Origin: Cocleimonas sp.
GTDB taxonomy: Bacteria; Pseudomonadota; Gammaproteobacteria; Thiotrichales; Thiotrichaceae
Direction: 5' to 3'
Length of the DNA stretch: 38,915 bases
NCBI GenBank assembly: GCA_023146545.1
Contig: JAGLBW010000040.1
Span: 1 to 38,915, forward strand
The notes below the pieces were generated by a model. The model made no database searches. It saw nothing but the letters and a program-made list of their open reading frames with translations, and was not told the origin of the DNA. The position numbers and the translations under genes were made by a program. Below are positions 8,218-16,132 of this stretch, one piece after another (positions within the stretch are counted from its first letter, which is position 1; the number at the start of each line of letters is the position of its first letter).

Positions 8218-8928
8218 TTAATAGGTTACATAGTTTAATTCGACCCGACGGTTTTTATTCCACGCTTTTTCATCATGTTTACGTACTAATGGCTTTTCTT
8301 CGCCATAACCAATGGTTTCCATTTGGTCAGTAGCAACATTTTTAAAGGCTAAATATTGGCGAACCGTTTTTGCTCTGTTTTCTGATAATGCAATATTGTA
8401 TTCAGGAGAGCCACGCTCATCAGCATGACCTTCAACTCGTACACGTATCTCTGGGTTATTCTTTAACAGTTGAGCGTGTGCGGCTAATACTTCTTTGTAT
8501 TGGGGAAGAATACTGGACTGGTTATAGTCAAAATAGATAATGCGTTGGGTCAGCTTAGTTTTTGGATTATTTAAATCAGCAGGGGTGTAACGTCCTTTAC
8601 CATCGCCATCTAATAGCTCGTTTACTGCGGCTTGTGTATCAGGGTTCAGTGCGGTAATTTGAGCATTTGTACCTAAATCACCAACACCTTCTCCGCCAAA
8701 GTCATCTGGAGAAATGGTGGCGGCATCGGTGCTATCGACAATGCCTTGGAATTCTGTACCACTAAAACTACTGCCTGTTGGTCCTGTACCGACACTGGTT
8801 GTTGTGGTGATACGCGCTTTCTTTTTCTTCTTATCCGATTTTACATTCTGTTGTGAGCAGGCAGCAAGTGTGAAAAGAGTAAGAAAGAGTAAGAATAAAC
8901 GTGGCAATGCCCATGCTGTTTGTTTCAT
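8218..8928 (-). CDS. pal: Peptidoglycan-associated lipoprotein Pal
   Basis: 236 aa outer-membrane lipoprotein that holds the outer membrane to peptidoglycan and is moved by TolQRAB. The lipobox is LAAC with the lipidated cysteine at C24, after a hydrophobic signal. The C-terminal OmpA domain (about 130-236) contains IIYFDYNQSSI, VEGHADERGSPEYN (including the peptidoglycan-binding Asp) and NRRVELNY. The protein is about 60 residues longer than E. coli Pal; the extra part is a Ser/Thr/Gly-rich linker (about 30-105) containing TTTTSVGTGPTGSS. An AGGA motif 6-7 nt upstream supports the start. It follows tolB after 59 nt, as in the canonical operon. Confidence 0.96.
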   Translation of the reverse strand: MKQTAWALPRLFLLFLTLFTLAACSQQNVKSDKKKKKARITTTTSVGTGPTGSSFSGTEFQGIVDSTDAATISPDDFGGEGVGDLGTNAQITALNPDTQAAVNELLDGDGKGRYTPADLNNPKTKLTQRIIYFDYNQSSILPQYKEVLAAHAQLLKNNPEIRVRVEGHADERGSPEYNIALSENRAKTVRQYLAFKNVATDQMETIGYGEEKPLVRKHDEKAWNKNRRVELNYVTY

Positions 8929-8987
8929 TGTATGTCCTTTAAACGTTAATATTGAGCGACGATTGTGCTTTTAGGAACGAAATATCC

Positions 8988-10253
8988 TTAATGAAGGTAA
9001 GGCGACCAAGCAGGTTCTCGTACACTCCCATTAGGAGCGTAAAGTTCTTGGGTCGATTTACCATTATCGCTGACAACCACTAATCTTCCTCGCCCATTTT
9101 TTTGAGTGGCGTAGGCAATCATTGTACCATTAGGTGCAAGTGCTGGAGATTCATCAAATTTACCTTTTGAAATAATATCAGCACCCGCACCGCCCATTTC
9201 CATAATTGCAATACGGAAATCCCCCGATCGGCGACGTACTAACGCAATTTTATTGTCGACAATATCTGCTGCTGAATTATAGTTTCCAACAAAGGTCATT
9301 CGTTTGGCTCGCCCCCCTTGTGCAGCGACTTTATAAAGTTGTGCAGCACCTCCTCGGTCTGAGGTAAACACAAGGCTTCGACCATCACCACTCCATGCTG
9401 GCTCGGTATCAATTGCGGGGTTTTTAGTAATGCGTTTGAGTGCCTTGCTGTGTAGAGATAACACATAAATCTCGGAGTTACCATCATGAGAGAGTGTAAG
9501 CGCTAAACGAGAGCCATCAGGTGACCATGTGGGTGCGCCATTAATGCCTTTTTTGTTGGAAACCAATCGTTTTCGTCCTGTGAAAATATTTTGGACATAA
9601 ATGGCTGATTTACCGCGTTCAAACGAAACGTAAGCAAGCTCGGTTCCATTCGCCGCCCAGCTGGGTGACATAATGGGTTGGTCAGAGGCTAAGATTTCAT
9701 GGGGGTTGTAACCATCGGCATCTGAAACGTATAAGGTGTAATGTGAATTAGGGTGTCGTCCAATAACGGTGACATAGGCTAAGCGAGTATCAAAAGCCCC
9801 TTTTTTACGGGTGATTTTTTGAAATAATTTATCGGCGGCTTGGTGAGCAACCCGACGTTTGTTAGGTAGTGATTTAATACGGTGTGCTGCAATTCGTTTG
9901 CCGTTGTGGGTACTTACTAACTCCACATCAAGTCCTGCGGCACTGACTCGTCCGCGTACAATATATTCTGCTTTTGTGGCTTTTAAAATCGGGAGGGGAA
10001 CTTTGCTACCAAAAAGAGAGAATGCGCTGGCTTTCATCGTATCAATAACCGTAAAGCGACCACTGCGTTTTAAATCGGCTTCAATAATACGATTAAAGCC
10101 ACCTGATATAGGGGCAATTAGGATTGGAATACCATCATCAGCAGTTTTTGAAATATGTAATTGAAGCTCTGCTTTTACGGTGCTGACTAGCATTAAACCA
10201 AGCAGGGAAGCAAACAGGGCGTAAAACCAATACGTTTTTTTATTCGGTATCAT
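8988..10253 (-). CDS. tolB: Tol-Pal system periplasmic beta-propeller protein TolB
   Basis: 421 aa. The start is the ATG at 10253: AGGAGA lies 8 nt upstream, overlapping the tolA stop (TAAGGAG), and the signal peptide ending STVKA begins there; a frame open to 10292 would disrupt this. The mature N-terminus ELQLHISKTADD is the TolB box that switches between TolA and Pal binding. The TolB N-terminal domain (about 35-160) is followed by a six-bladed propeller of PD40 repeats: ASDQPIMSPSWAANGTELAY, GINGAPTWSPDGSRLAL, DTEPAWSGDGRSLVFTSDRG and ESPALAPNGTMIAYAT. It stands between tolA and pal, in standard order. Confidence 0.97.
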   Translation of the reverse strand: MIPNKKTYWFYALFASLLGLMLVSTVKAELQLHISKTADDGIPILIAPISGGFNRIIEADLKRSGRFTVIDTMKASAFSLFGSKVPLPILKATKAEYIVRGRVSAAGLDVELVSTHNGKRIAAHRIKSLPNKRRVAHQAADKLFQKITRKKGAFDTRLAYVTVIGRHPNSHYTLYVSDADGYNPHEILASDQPIMSPSWAANGTELAYVSFERGKSAIYVQNIFTGRKRLVSNKKGINGAPTWSPDGSRLALTLSHDGNSEIYVLSLHSKALKRITKNPAIDTEPAWSGDGRSLVFTSDRGGAAQLYKVAAQGGRAKRMTFVGNYNSAADIVDNKIALVRRRSGDFRIAIMEMGGAGADIISKGKFDESPALAPNGTMIAYATQKNGRGRLVVVSDNGKSTQELYAPNGSVREPAWSPYLH

Positions 10254-10266
10254 AGCGTGAGTCTCC

Positions 10267-11571
10267 TTATTGATCATCCATTGTGATGACAAACGTACGG
10301 TCTAAATCGTTTCTACTGGGACGGGGTAGTGGTTCTGCTTCTTTATAAGCTTGAGGGATCGAGGCACAAAAAGAAGGGTGTCCGTTACAGCTAATGATCT
10401 GAACGGCTCCTCTGATATAACCACTGGGTGCAATTTTAATCCTAACTTTTGCGGACATACCTCGTGTTCCAGGAGGTGGATTCCAACGCCGTTTTACATG
10501 TCTGATAATTTGAGTTCCCCAAGTTGATTTTGCGATACGTTTAGCAACTGTAATGGCTTTTTTCTTTTCTACCTGTTCTTTTTTCTTTTGATCTGTGGCG
10601 GCCTTCTTCTTTCGCTCAGCATCTTCTTTTGCTTTTTTAGCATCCGCTATTTTTTTCTCCTTTTCCAGTTTCTTTTTTTCTTTTTCAAGCCGTTTCTTTT
10701 CTTTCCATTTTTTCAGGGAATCATCTCTGATTTTTTTATCCCTAGCCTCTTTCTTAGCCTTTTCCTCAGCCGCTTTTTTATCCTCTGCTGCTTTCTTCTT
10801 TTTAATAGCCTCTTGTTTTATTTTTTCTTTTAATGCTCTAGCTTTCTTCTCTTTTGCTTCTTTGTTAGCTTTTTCCTTTGCTTTCTGTTTCTCTTTCTTT
10901 TTTTCTATTGCTCTTTTCTTGGCTTGTACTTCCAATTTCTCTTTTTTTAGTTTTTGAGCGGCTTTTTCCTGTTTTATTTTTTTCTCAGCCTCTTTTCCTT
11001 TCAACACTTTTTCTTTTAGTTTCTCTTTGGCTTGTTGTTCTTTTTTGTTTTTTATTTTCTTTTTTTCAGCCTTTTCGTCACGTTTTTTCTTATTTAGCTG
11101 TTCTTTTTTTTCCTTCTCTTTCTTTTTCTGTTCTCTGCGTTGCTTCGCTTTTTTTTGTTTTTCTCGCTTTACCGCTTTTTCTCTTTTTGCCTTTTTTTTC
11201 TTGGCAATTTTGGCAGCTTTCTTTTTAGCTAAGGCAGCCACTCGCTGGGTTGCAATGAGCGCCGCACTGGCTGCTATGACCGAGGTCGCGAGTATTTGTT
11301 CGCTTGTTTTTTGTGTTGTTTTTGGCTCAGGTTCTTTTTTTGACGATTTTTCAAGGACTTTACGATTACTTAACGCGTCTTGAAATTTATTTTTTTCTGG
11401 AGCGCTAACCGCAGGAATAGTATTAAAGACGAGTTCAATGGGAATCCCTTTTTGTTGTGCAGCAGGCACGACGGTTAATTTGAAACTCATAATAAAAACC
11501 ATCACCAACAGTAGATGGATGGCTATTGCGATCATCAGTGCAAAAGGATGTTTTAGTATTTCTTTTAACAT
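10267..11571 (-). CDS. tolA: Tol-Pal system inner-membrane protein TolA
   Basis: 434 aa. It links the TolQR motor in the inner membrane to Pal/TolB across the periplasm. One N-terminal membrane helix (about 11-31) is followed by a very Lys/Glu/Ala-rich helical domain II (about 115-345, KEKAKKAE-type repeats) and a C-terminal TonB-like domain III (about 345-434) containing HVKRRWNPPPGTRGM, VRIKIAPSGYI and the cysteine pair ISCNGHPSFC. Domain II is more lysine-rich than the E. coli protein, matching the AT-rich codon bias (AAA/AAG). No good Shine-Dalgarno is visible before the ATG; the gene may be translated by coupling after tolR (58-nt gap). Several long open frames on the other strand are shadows of this poly-Lys composition. 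Confidence 0.95.
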   Translation of the reverse strand: MLKEILKHPFALMIAIAIHLLLVMVFIMSFKLTVVPAAQQKGIPIELVFNTIPAVSAPEKNKFQDALSNRKVLEKSSKKEPEPKTTQKTSEQILATSVIAASAALIATQRVAALAKKKAAKIAKKKKAKREKAVKREKQKKAKQRREQKKKEKEKKEQLNKKKRDEKAEKKKIKNKKEQQAKEKLKEKVLKGKEAEKKIKQEKAAQKLKKEKLEVQAKKRAIEKKKEKQKAKEKANKEAKEKKARALKEKIKQEAIKKKKAAEDKKAAEEKAKKEARDKKIRDDSLKKWKEKKRLEKEKKKLEKEKKIADAKKAKEDAERKKKAATDQKKKEQVEKKKAITVAKRIAKSTWGTQIIRHVKRRWNPPPGTRGMSAKVRIKIAPSGYIRGAVQIISCNGHPSFCASIPQAYKEAEPLPRPSRNDLDRTFVITMDDQ

Positions 11572-11629
11572 AACGTTTTAGCGAAATAATTGATGAGGTA
11601 TTAGGCTCTGTTGATATTTTAAATATCTA

Positions 11630-12061
11630 TTAATCTGTTTCAGGCTCAGCCATAAGGCTAATACTTTTTGCCCCTGCGTTTTGAGCCGCGACCATCGCTT
11701 GCATTAAATAACGATAAGCGACATTTTGATCACCCCGTATATAGACTGAGCGTGTACTGTTTATTTCAGAGTCCGTGTCTTTTAGTTGAGTTGACAAGTA
11801 ATCACTTAGTTCCGTAATTTTAATGGCAGAACCGTCATCATTAAAATAGTTCCCTTCCTTATCAACGGAAATAATAAGGGGTGTTTTCTTATCATTATTG
11901 TCAATTGCTTTTGCTTTTGCATCGGGTAAATTGATTTGTACACCCGTTTGTAACATCGGGGCCGTTACCATAAAAATAATCAGTAATACCAGCATAACAT
12001 CAATATATGGGACAACGTTCATTTCTGCCATTGCCCGCCTACGTTTACATTTTCTAGCCAT
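11630..12061 (-). CDS. tolR: Tol-Pal system proton-channel subunit TolR
   Basis: 143 aa ExbD/TolR family protein. After a basic N-terminus (MARKCKRRRAMAEMNVVPYI) the single membrane helix contains the proton-carrying aspartate D21 (VPYIDVMLVLLIIFMVT). A periplasmic domain follows, with INLPDAKA and ending at SISLMAEPETD. It starts 8 nt after the tolQ stop, so the two are translationally coupled. Length and motifs match the family. TolQ and TolR form the stator that uses proton-motive force to energise TolA. Confidence 0.97.
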   Translation of the reverse strand: MARKCKRRRAMAEMNVVPYIDVMLVLLIIFMVTAPMLQTGVQINLPDAKAKAIDNNDKKTPLIISVDKEGNYFNDDGSAIKITELSDYLSTQLKDTDSEINSTRSVYIRGDQNVAYRYLMQAMVAAQNAGAKSISLMAEPETD

Positions 12062-12069
12062 AATCCGCT

Positions 12070-12858
12070 CTACTGTTTATTGTTCTTAGTGAGTGTTTGA
12101 TTGAGGTCTTGAGGCAAAGGTTTGGATATTAGGGTTTCTCCTGCTGAAGAGAGAGGCGGTGTGGCGGGTTCTGTTATCTGACCTTGACGAGAGAAGGTGT
12201 CACGTTGAAGTAAATTGGTAAATTCCTCTCTAAAATTTTCATAGCTAACGGTAATACGATCGGTTTTATCACTGAAACGATTATAGGCGACAATAGCGGG
12301 TATTGCGGCTAATAAACCAATCGCTGTTGCAATCAATGCTTCTGCAATACCAGGGGCTACGACGGCTAGGGTGGCTTGTTGCATTTTTCCTAAAGAGATA
12401 AAAGAATTCATAATGCCCCAAACAGTTCCAAATAAGCCAATATAGGTGCTGATTGATCCAACGGTTGCTAAAAAAGAGAGGTTGCGTTCCAGTTTGTCCA
12501 GTTCTCTCGATTCGGCAACCCGCATGGCACGTTGTGCGGTAGCGACCATCGGCAAGTGTGTAATATTTTTATTGCCTTTAATCCGTTGGTATTCTTGATA
12601 ACCTTTAAAGAATATTTCTTCTAATCCTTGTCGTTTACTTTTATGGTCGAGGTCATCATATAGCTTTTGGTGTGAGATCCCGCTCCAAAAACGGTCTTCA
12701 AATTTTATCAATTGACGCGATGCGGTACGTAATTGTGATGATTTGATCATCATAATCGTCCACGAAAGAAACGATGCCAGTACCAAAATGCCCATTACGA
12801 TTTGTACTACCAAACTCGCCTCAGTAATGAGTTTCAATATAGTATGGTCGATTACCAT
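12070..12858 (-). CDS. tolQ: Tol-Pal system stator protein TolQ
   Basis: 262 aa MotA/TolQ/ExbB family protein with three membrane helices (about 15-38, 135-158, 167-192). The conserved segments GSISTYIGLFGTVWGIMNSF and PGIAEALIATAIGLLAAIPA are present, containing the small residues that line the proton path. AAGGGAG lies 8 nt before the ATG. The C-terminal tail (about 230-262, rich in Pro/Ser/Thr) is longer than in E. coli TolQ. The gap to ybgC is 184 nt and carries a consensus TTGACA (complement of 13009-13014), so the tol genes may have a promoter separate from ybgC, although the matching -10 is poor. Confidence 0.97.
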   Translation of the reverse strand: MVIDHTILKLITEASLVVQIVMGILVLASFLSWTIMMIKSSQLRTASRQLIKFEDRFWSGISHQKLYDDLDHKSKRQGLEEIFFKGYQEYQRIKGNKNITHLPMVATAQRAMRVAESRELDKLERNLSFLATVGSISTYIGLFGTVWGIMNSFISLGKMQQATLAVVAPGIAEALIATAIGLLAAIPAIVAYNRFSDKTDRITVSYENFREEFTNLLQRDTFSRQGQITEPATPPLSSAGETLISKPLPQDLNQTLTKNNKQ

Positions 12859-13042
12859 GTTGTTTCTCCCTTATGTGCTGTGTCTATTGTTATAGCTAAT
12901 GAATGTTTTCTAGGTGTCTGTTGGCATTTATTTATCGTTTCACTTCTTAGCGGATGTTTTTCTTTTCTAAAAAACGAAAAAGCGATAAACAAAGTATTAA
13001 TCATCAAGTGTCAACAGCGCCTCTTGTGGTTATAGCATACCC

Positions 13043-13477
13043 TTACGCTAAATTTTCGATGGCAGTGCAGATAATATCAGGGATTTTTTTTGGTTTGAAA
13101 TGATCTGCACTGACCGCAACAATCGTTACCTTCGCTTTTGATACGATGTCTCGTTCCCCTGTGATGGTATTGTGACGAAGGATGGATTGTGATATTTGAA
13201 AATAACTTCGTTGCCTTTTTTCTATATTAACCGTTGTAATTAACCGATCATTAAATAATGCAGGCTTTAAATAGTCGATGTCGATATGACGTACTACAAA
13301 AAGAAGGTTTTCTTCGCAGGCTAGAGTATCTTGTTCAAAGCCTAAATGACGCAACCATTCGGTGCGCGCACGTTCTAGAAATTTGAGGTAGTTGGCGTGA
13401 TAGACCACACCGCCTGCATCGGTATCCTCATAGTACACTCGAATTGCTAACGAGAAGGCAGATGTGTCGGTTGTCAT
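13043..13477 (-). CDS. ybgC: Tol-Pal-associated acyl-CoA thioesterase YbgC
   Basis: 144 aa hot-dog-fold thioesterase. The family active-site stretch YYEDTDAGGVVYHANYLKF is intact, with catalytic D20 and H27, followed by FLERARTEWLR. YbgC hydrolyses short- or long-chain acyl-CoA/ACP and is thought to act with phospholipid synthesis at the division site. It is the first gene of the tol-pal cluster. Upstream, where ruvB or yebC-ruvCAB would be expected directly in many gammaproteobacteria, lies the oppositely oriented curli-like cassette. Confidence 0.96.
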   Translation of the reverse strand: MTTDTSAFSLAIRVYYEDTDAGGVVYHANYLKFLERARTEWLRHLGFEQDTLACEENLLFVVRHIDIDYLKPALFNDRLITTVNIEKRQRSYFQISQSILRHNTITGERDIVSKAKVTIVAVSADHFKPKKIPDIICTAIENLA

Positions 13478-13746
13478 AAGGTGTTGTTTGTCTCAGTTGT
13501 TCTATTGATATTGGATATTTAGAGATTAGTTTGCCACTTAATTGCTATTTTATACCCTTTGTTTTTCATTTTGTGCTTATTTTTCCAGCTATCTGTAAAT
13601 CTGTAGAGAATGTATGCATTCTGCTGTTAAGATTTTGTTCAGTTAGTAATAATATACGCATAGATTGATGCAGGGCAGGATGCCAATAATAATTAAAATA
13701 AGGAAAAGCATCTATCACAACGTTCCAACACGAGGAAGTGTGACAG

Positions 13747-14154
13747 ATGAACAAAATATTACTATCTTTAAGTGCTTCATTATTTTTTCTTAATGTTAAT
13801 GCTAATGAAATGCACACCAGTAGCTGGCAGTTTCCAACACCTGATCAGGTACAAGTTTCACAAAATAGACTGCTTGTTTTTTGTGATGCAAACCCCCTAA
13901 AGTGTGCTGTTGATCTTGCTAGAAGCCGATCCGCTAGTTTTGGTGGAGGGAGTGGTTCAGGCTCTTTGGTTGATCCTAAAACCAGTTCTTCCGCAAACAA
14001 TATCAGTGTAGTACTTGCAGGAGATAACAATGCGGTTACCTTGAGCACCAGTCAAGATGCTAAAGATAACAACATGACATCTGATTCCAATGTCGATGCC
14101 GTTGTGGATTATGAGCAGGTCTTAAATTATGAAGATAACTCAGAAAAAAAATGA
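13747..14154 (+). CDS. Small secreted protein of the curli-like cassette, unknown family
   Basis: 135 aa; the ATG is preceded by GAGGAAG at 13732-13738. The signal peptide is MNKILLSLSASLFFLNVNA with cleavage near NANA-NE. The mature part has a Cys pair (LLVFCDANPLKCAVD), a Gly/Ser stretch (GGGSGSGS), a short Asn-rich segment NNISVVLAGDNNAVTLS that resembles a single curlin-type strand-turn-strand unit, and an acidic C-terminus. It is the first of three plus-strand genes, upstream of a CsgG-family lipoprotein and a repeat protein. By position it could be a minor subunit, nucleator or periplasmic accessory protein (compare HfaA of the Caulobacter holdfast anchor). That role is inferred only from context. 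Confidence 0.75.
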   Translation: MNKILLSLSASLFFLNVNANEMHTSSWQFPTPDQVQVSQNRLLVFCDANPLKCAVDLARSRSASFGGGSGSGSLVDPKTSSSANNISVVLAGDNNAVTLSTSQDAKDNNMTSDSNVDAVVDYEQVLNYEDNSEKK

Positions 14155-14270
14155 AAATAACGGATTTAGTTGAAACCGTATAAATAATATCGCCAGTCAG
14201 TATTTCAAATTAAAATAATCTAAACGAAATAAAATGACTCACTGCCCTTATTAAAAAAAGAAATTAAACA

Positions 14271-15110
14271 ATGAAAAATAAACTGCTCATTTCATTCGTC
14301 TCGTCTTTATCGTTATTAACGGCGTGTTCTAATGGCGGATCACATCACTATAAAGAAGCGAAGACCTTAAAAGGCCCTAAAGTAACTGAAAACAATACGC
14401 TTTATACCTCAGGGTTATCGTGTGTATCTGATCGTATTAAGTTGTCTCGTAAGGTTAAAGTTACGATTGATCAAATTCCTGATAAGACAGGCAAAGTGAA
14501 CTCTGCTGAGGGTTATAAGATTACTCAGGGTGTTGAGTCGATGGCGATTACGGCTTTAAGCAAGATTAAAGCGATTCAAGTGGTTGAGCGACGCAACATT
14601 AGCTCTTTTAATGTTGAAGCTGATTTGATGAAGAAGAAACGCATTGGTGAGAATAAGCGTTACAAGTTATCAAACGGTCGATCCATTAACTATAAACCGA
14701 TGCTAGCAGGGAAAATTAGAGGCGCAGATTATTACATCACTGGTGCGGTCACTGAAGTTAATTACAATATTTATAGCGGCGGCAAATTATTAAATATTTC
14801 AGGTTTAGAGTTTGGTGCAAAGACGGTGATGATGAATGTGGCGATGGATTTAAGAATTGTGAATGTACATACCCTCGAAGTCATTGATTCGATTTCACTG
14901 CAAAAACAGTTTGTTGGTAAGCGTACTGAAGCAGGTCTTTACCGTTTTTTGGATAAGCAGCTTATTAATTATGACGGTGGTTCCAGTACAGATGAACCGC
15001 TTCAAATGGGTGTTCGTTCATTGGTCGAGCGAGGGATTGCTCAATTAGTGGGACATTTATTTAAGGTTCGAGTGAACGAATGTTATCACGATGATATTCA
15101 AATTAGATAA
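14271..15110 (+). CDS. CsgG/HfaB-family outer-membrane secretion lipoprotein
   Basis: 279 aa. The lipobox LLTAC places the lipidated Cys at C19. The body aligns by eye with CsgG: KVTIDQIPDKTGKVN (CsgG: VYNIQDETGQF), ALSKIKAIQVVERRNISSF (CsgG: ERQGLQNLLNER), RGADYYITGAVTEVNY, VAMDLRIVNVHTLEVIDS, GKRTEAGLYRFL and DEPLQMGVRSLVERGIAQL. CsgG forms the nonameric outer-membrane channel that exports curli subunits; HfaB does the equivalent for the Caulobacter holdfast anchor. The gene sits between two small secreted proteins, one with amyloid-like repeats, which supports an export role. No csgE, csgF or csgD homologue is in this window. The start has only a weak AAAGAAA ribosome site. Confidence 0.9.
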   Translation: MKNKLLISFVSSLSLLTACSNGGSHHYKEAKTLKGPKVTENNTLYTSGLSCVSDRIKLSRKVKVTIDQIPDKTGKVNSAEGYKITQGVESMAITALSKIKAIQVVERRNISSFNVEADLMKKKRIGENKRYKLSNGRSINYKPMLAGKIRGADYYITGAVTEVNYNIYSGGKLLNISGLEFGAKTVMMNVAMDLRIVNVHTLEVIDSISLQKQFVGKRTEAGLYRFLDKQLINYDGGSSTDEPLQMGVRSLVERGIAQLVGHLFKVRVNECYHDDIQIR

Positions 15111-15226
15111 CAGTGGATACTTAAATCAGTAGAATATTATTTTTAGCTTAACTTTTATTTATTTAAATCATTATGCTGTCGTTTTTTTACGACTTTAACA
15201 TCATATCAATACTAAGGTATATTATT

Positions 15227-16051
15227 ATGAAAAAATTAACATTGGTTACTTCTATCGCTTTTGCTTTCACACTTGCAGCAACAACCGTTTATGCTGATTA
15301 CCCTGCGGTAAGTATTGATAGCGATATTATTTTAAACTACGACAAAGAAATTGATTTATCCGATTCAGTTAGTATTCCAAGCGTTATTTTAGATGAAGAA
15401 GCAGATGTTTCCATCAATCAGTTTAATCATGATTCACCTGTCTCGGCGACGGCGAATGTCATTGGTAATACGGCTCAAGGCGGCAATGATGGGATTACGG
15501 ATCTCAAAGTGAATGTAACGGCTGTAGGTAATAATGCTTCGGTTGATATTGCAACAGATACCGTTGTCGGTGCAATTCAAGGGAATCAAAACGGTGGCGC
15601 AACGGCATCAGGTAATATTGTTGGTAATCGAATCAACCTAGGACAGGTGAAAGATGCAGATGGTAAGGATGTTGATGGGCTTGTCGAGTTAAATGTGACC
15701 GCAGTCGGTAATAACTTAACCATAGCTAATGCGGAGGGTGATGACAGCGAGGCCGTTGTTGGCTCTTTGCAGTTTAACTACGATAGCCCTGTGACAGCTA
15801 CAGGTAATATTTCAGGGAATGGATTTGGTGTTAACCCCCGCTTTAGAGATCCTAAGCTTGCGGTAACGGCGGTGGGTAATAACTTAACTTCTGTACTCGG
15901 TACAAGAGGCTCAATGACACAAATTAACCGTAACAGTGCGATTAGCGCATCCGGTTATGTTAATGGAAACCGTGGTGATATTGGTCCTGTTTCTGTTGAT
16001 GTGACAGCGGTTGGTAATAACCTTTCCATTAAAGCGCCGATCACGAAGTAA
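15227..16051 (+). CDS. Secreted protein with four curli-like repeats, candidate fibre subunit
   Basis: 274 aa from the ATG at 15227, chosen because AAGG lies 9 nt upstream and a signal peptide starts there (MKKLTLVTSIAFAFTLAATT, cleavage after VYA). After an acidic leader come four repeats, each with a Q-x-N unit followed by a SATGN..GN turn and then a strand ending TAVGNN. The Q-x-N sites are at 65-67, 118-120, 182-184 and 232-234; TAVGNN at 98-103, 158-163, 214-219 and 260-265. Gln/Asn ladders with Gly turns are typical of CsgA/CsgB and of HfaD-like proteins, though spacing is longer (about 45-60 aa) than in CsgA (about 22 aa). There are no cysteines and few aromatics. It lies downstream of the CsgG-family gene and ends at a strong terminator. 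Amyloid fibre formation is inferred. Confidence 0.82.
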   Translation: MKKLTLVTSIAFAFTLAATTVYADYPAVSIDSDIILNYDKEIDLSDSVSIPSVILDEEADVSINQFNHDSPVSATANVIGNTAQGGNDGITDLKVNVTAVGNNASVDIATDTVVGAIQGNQNGGATASGNIVGNRINLGQVKDADGKDVDGLVELNVTAVGNNLTIANAEGDDSEAVVGSLQFNYDSPVTATGNISGNGFGVNPRFRDPKLAVTAVGNNLTSVLGTRGSMTQINRNSAISASGYVNGNRGDIGPVSVDVTAVGNNLSIKAPITK

Positions 16052-16073
16052 TTTAAACCTTCTCAGGTGGTTG

Positions 16074-16113
16074 AAAAAGGCAGGGTTGCAATGGAATGCA
16101 ACCCTGCCTTTTT
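16074..16113. terminator. Strong bidirectional terminator between the curli-like cassette and ruvB
   Basis: Perfect 17-bp stem, left arm AAAAAGGCAGGGTTGCA (16074-16090) and right arm TGCAACCCTGCCTTTTT (16097-16113), with a 6-nt loop. T-runs on both strands serve the plus-strand cassette and the minus-strand ruvB. Confidence 0.95.
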
Positions 16114-16132
16114 AGTGCTTATTGAAGCAAAA

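Noticed and set aside
10588-11383. Several plus-strand frames of 80-120 codons rich in Phe/Ser
   Set aside because: They are the antisense of the lysine-rich TolA domain II (AAA/AAG reads as TTT/CTT) and have no ribosome sites.
13566-13817. 83-codon minus-strand frame overlapping the first curli-cassette gene
   Set aside because: It would overlap the signal peptide of a well-supported gene and has no ribosome site.
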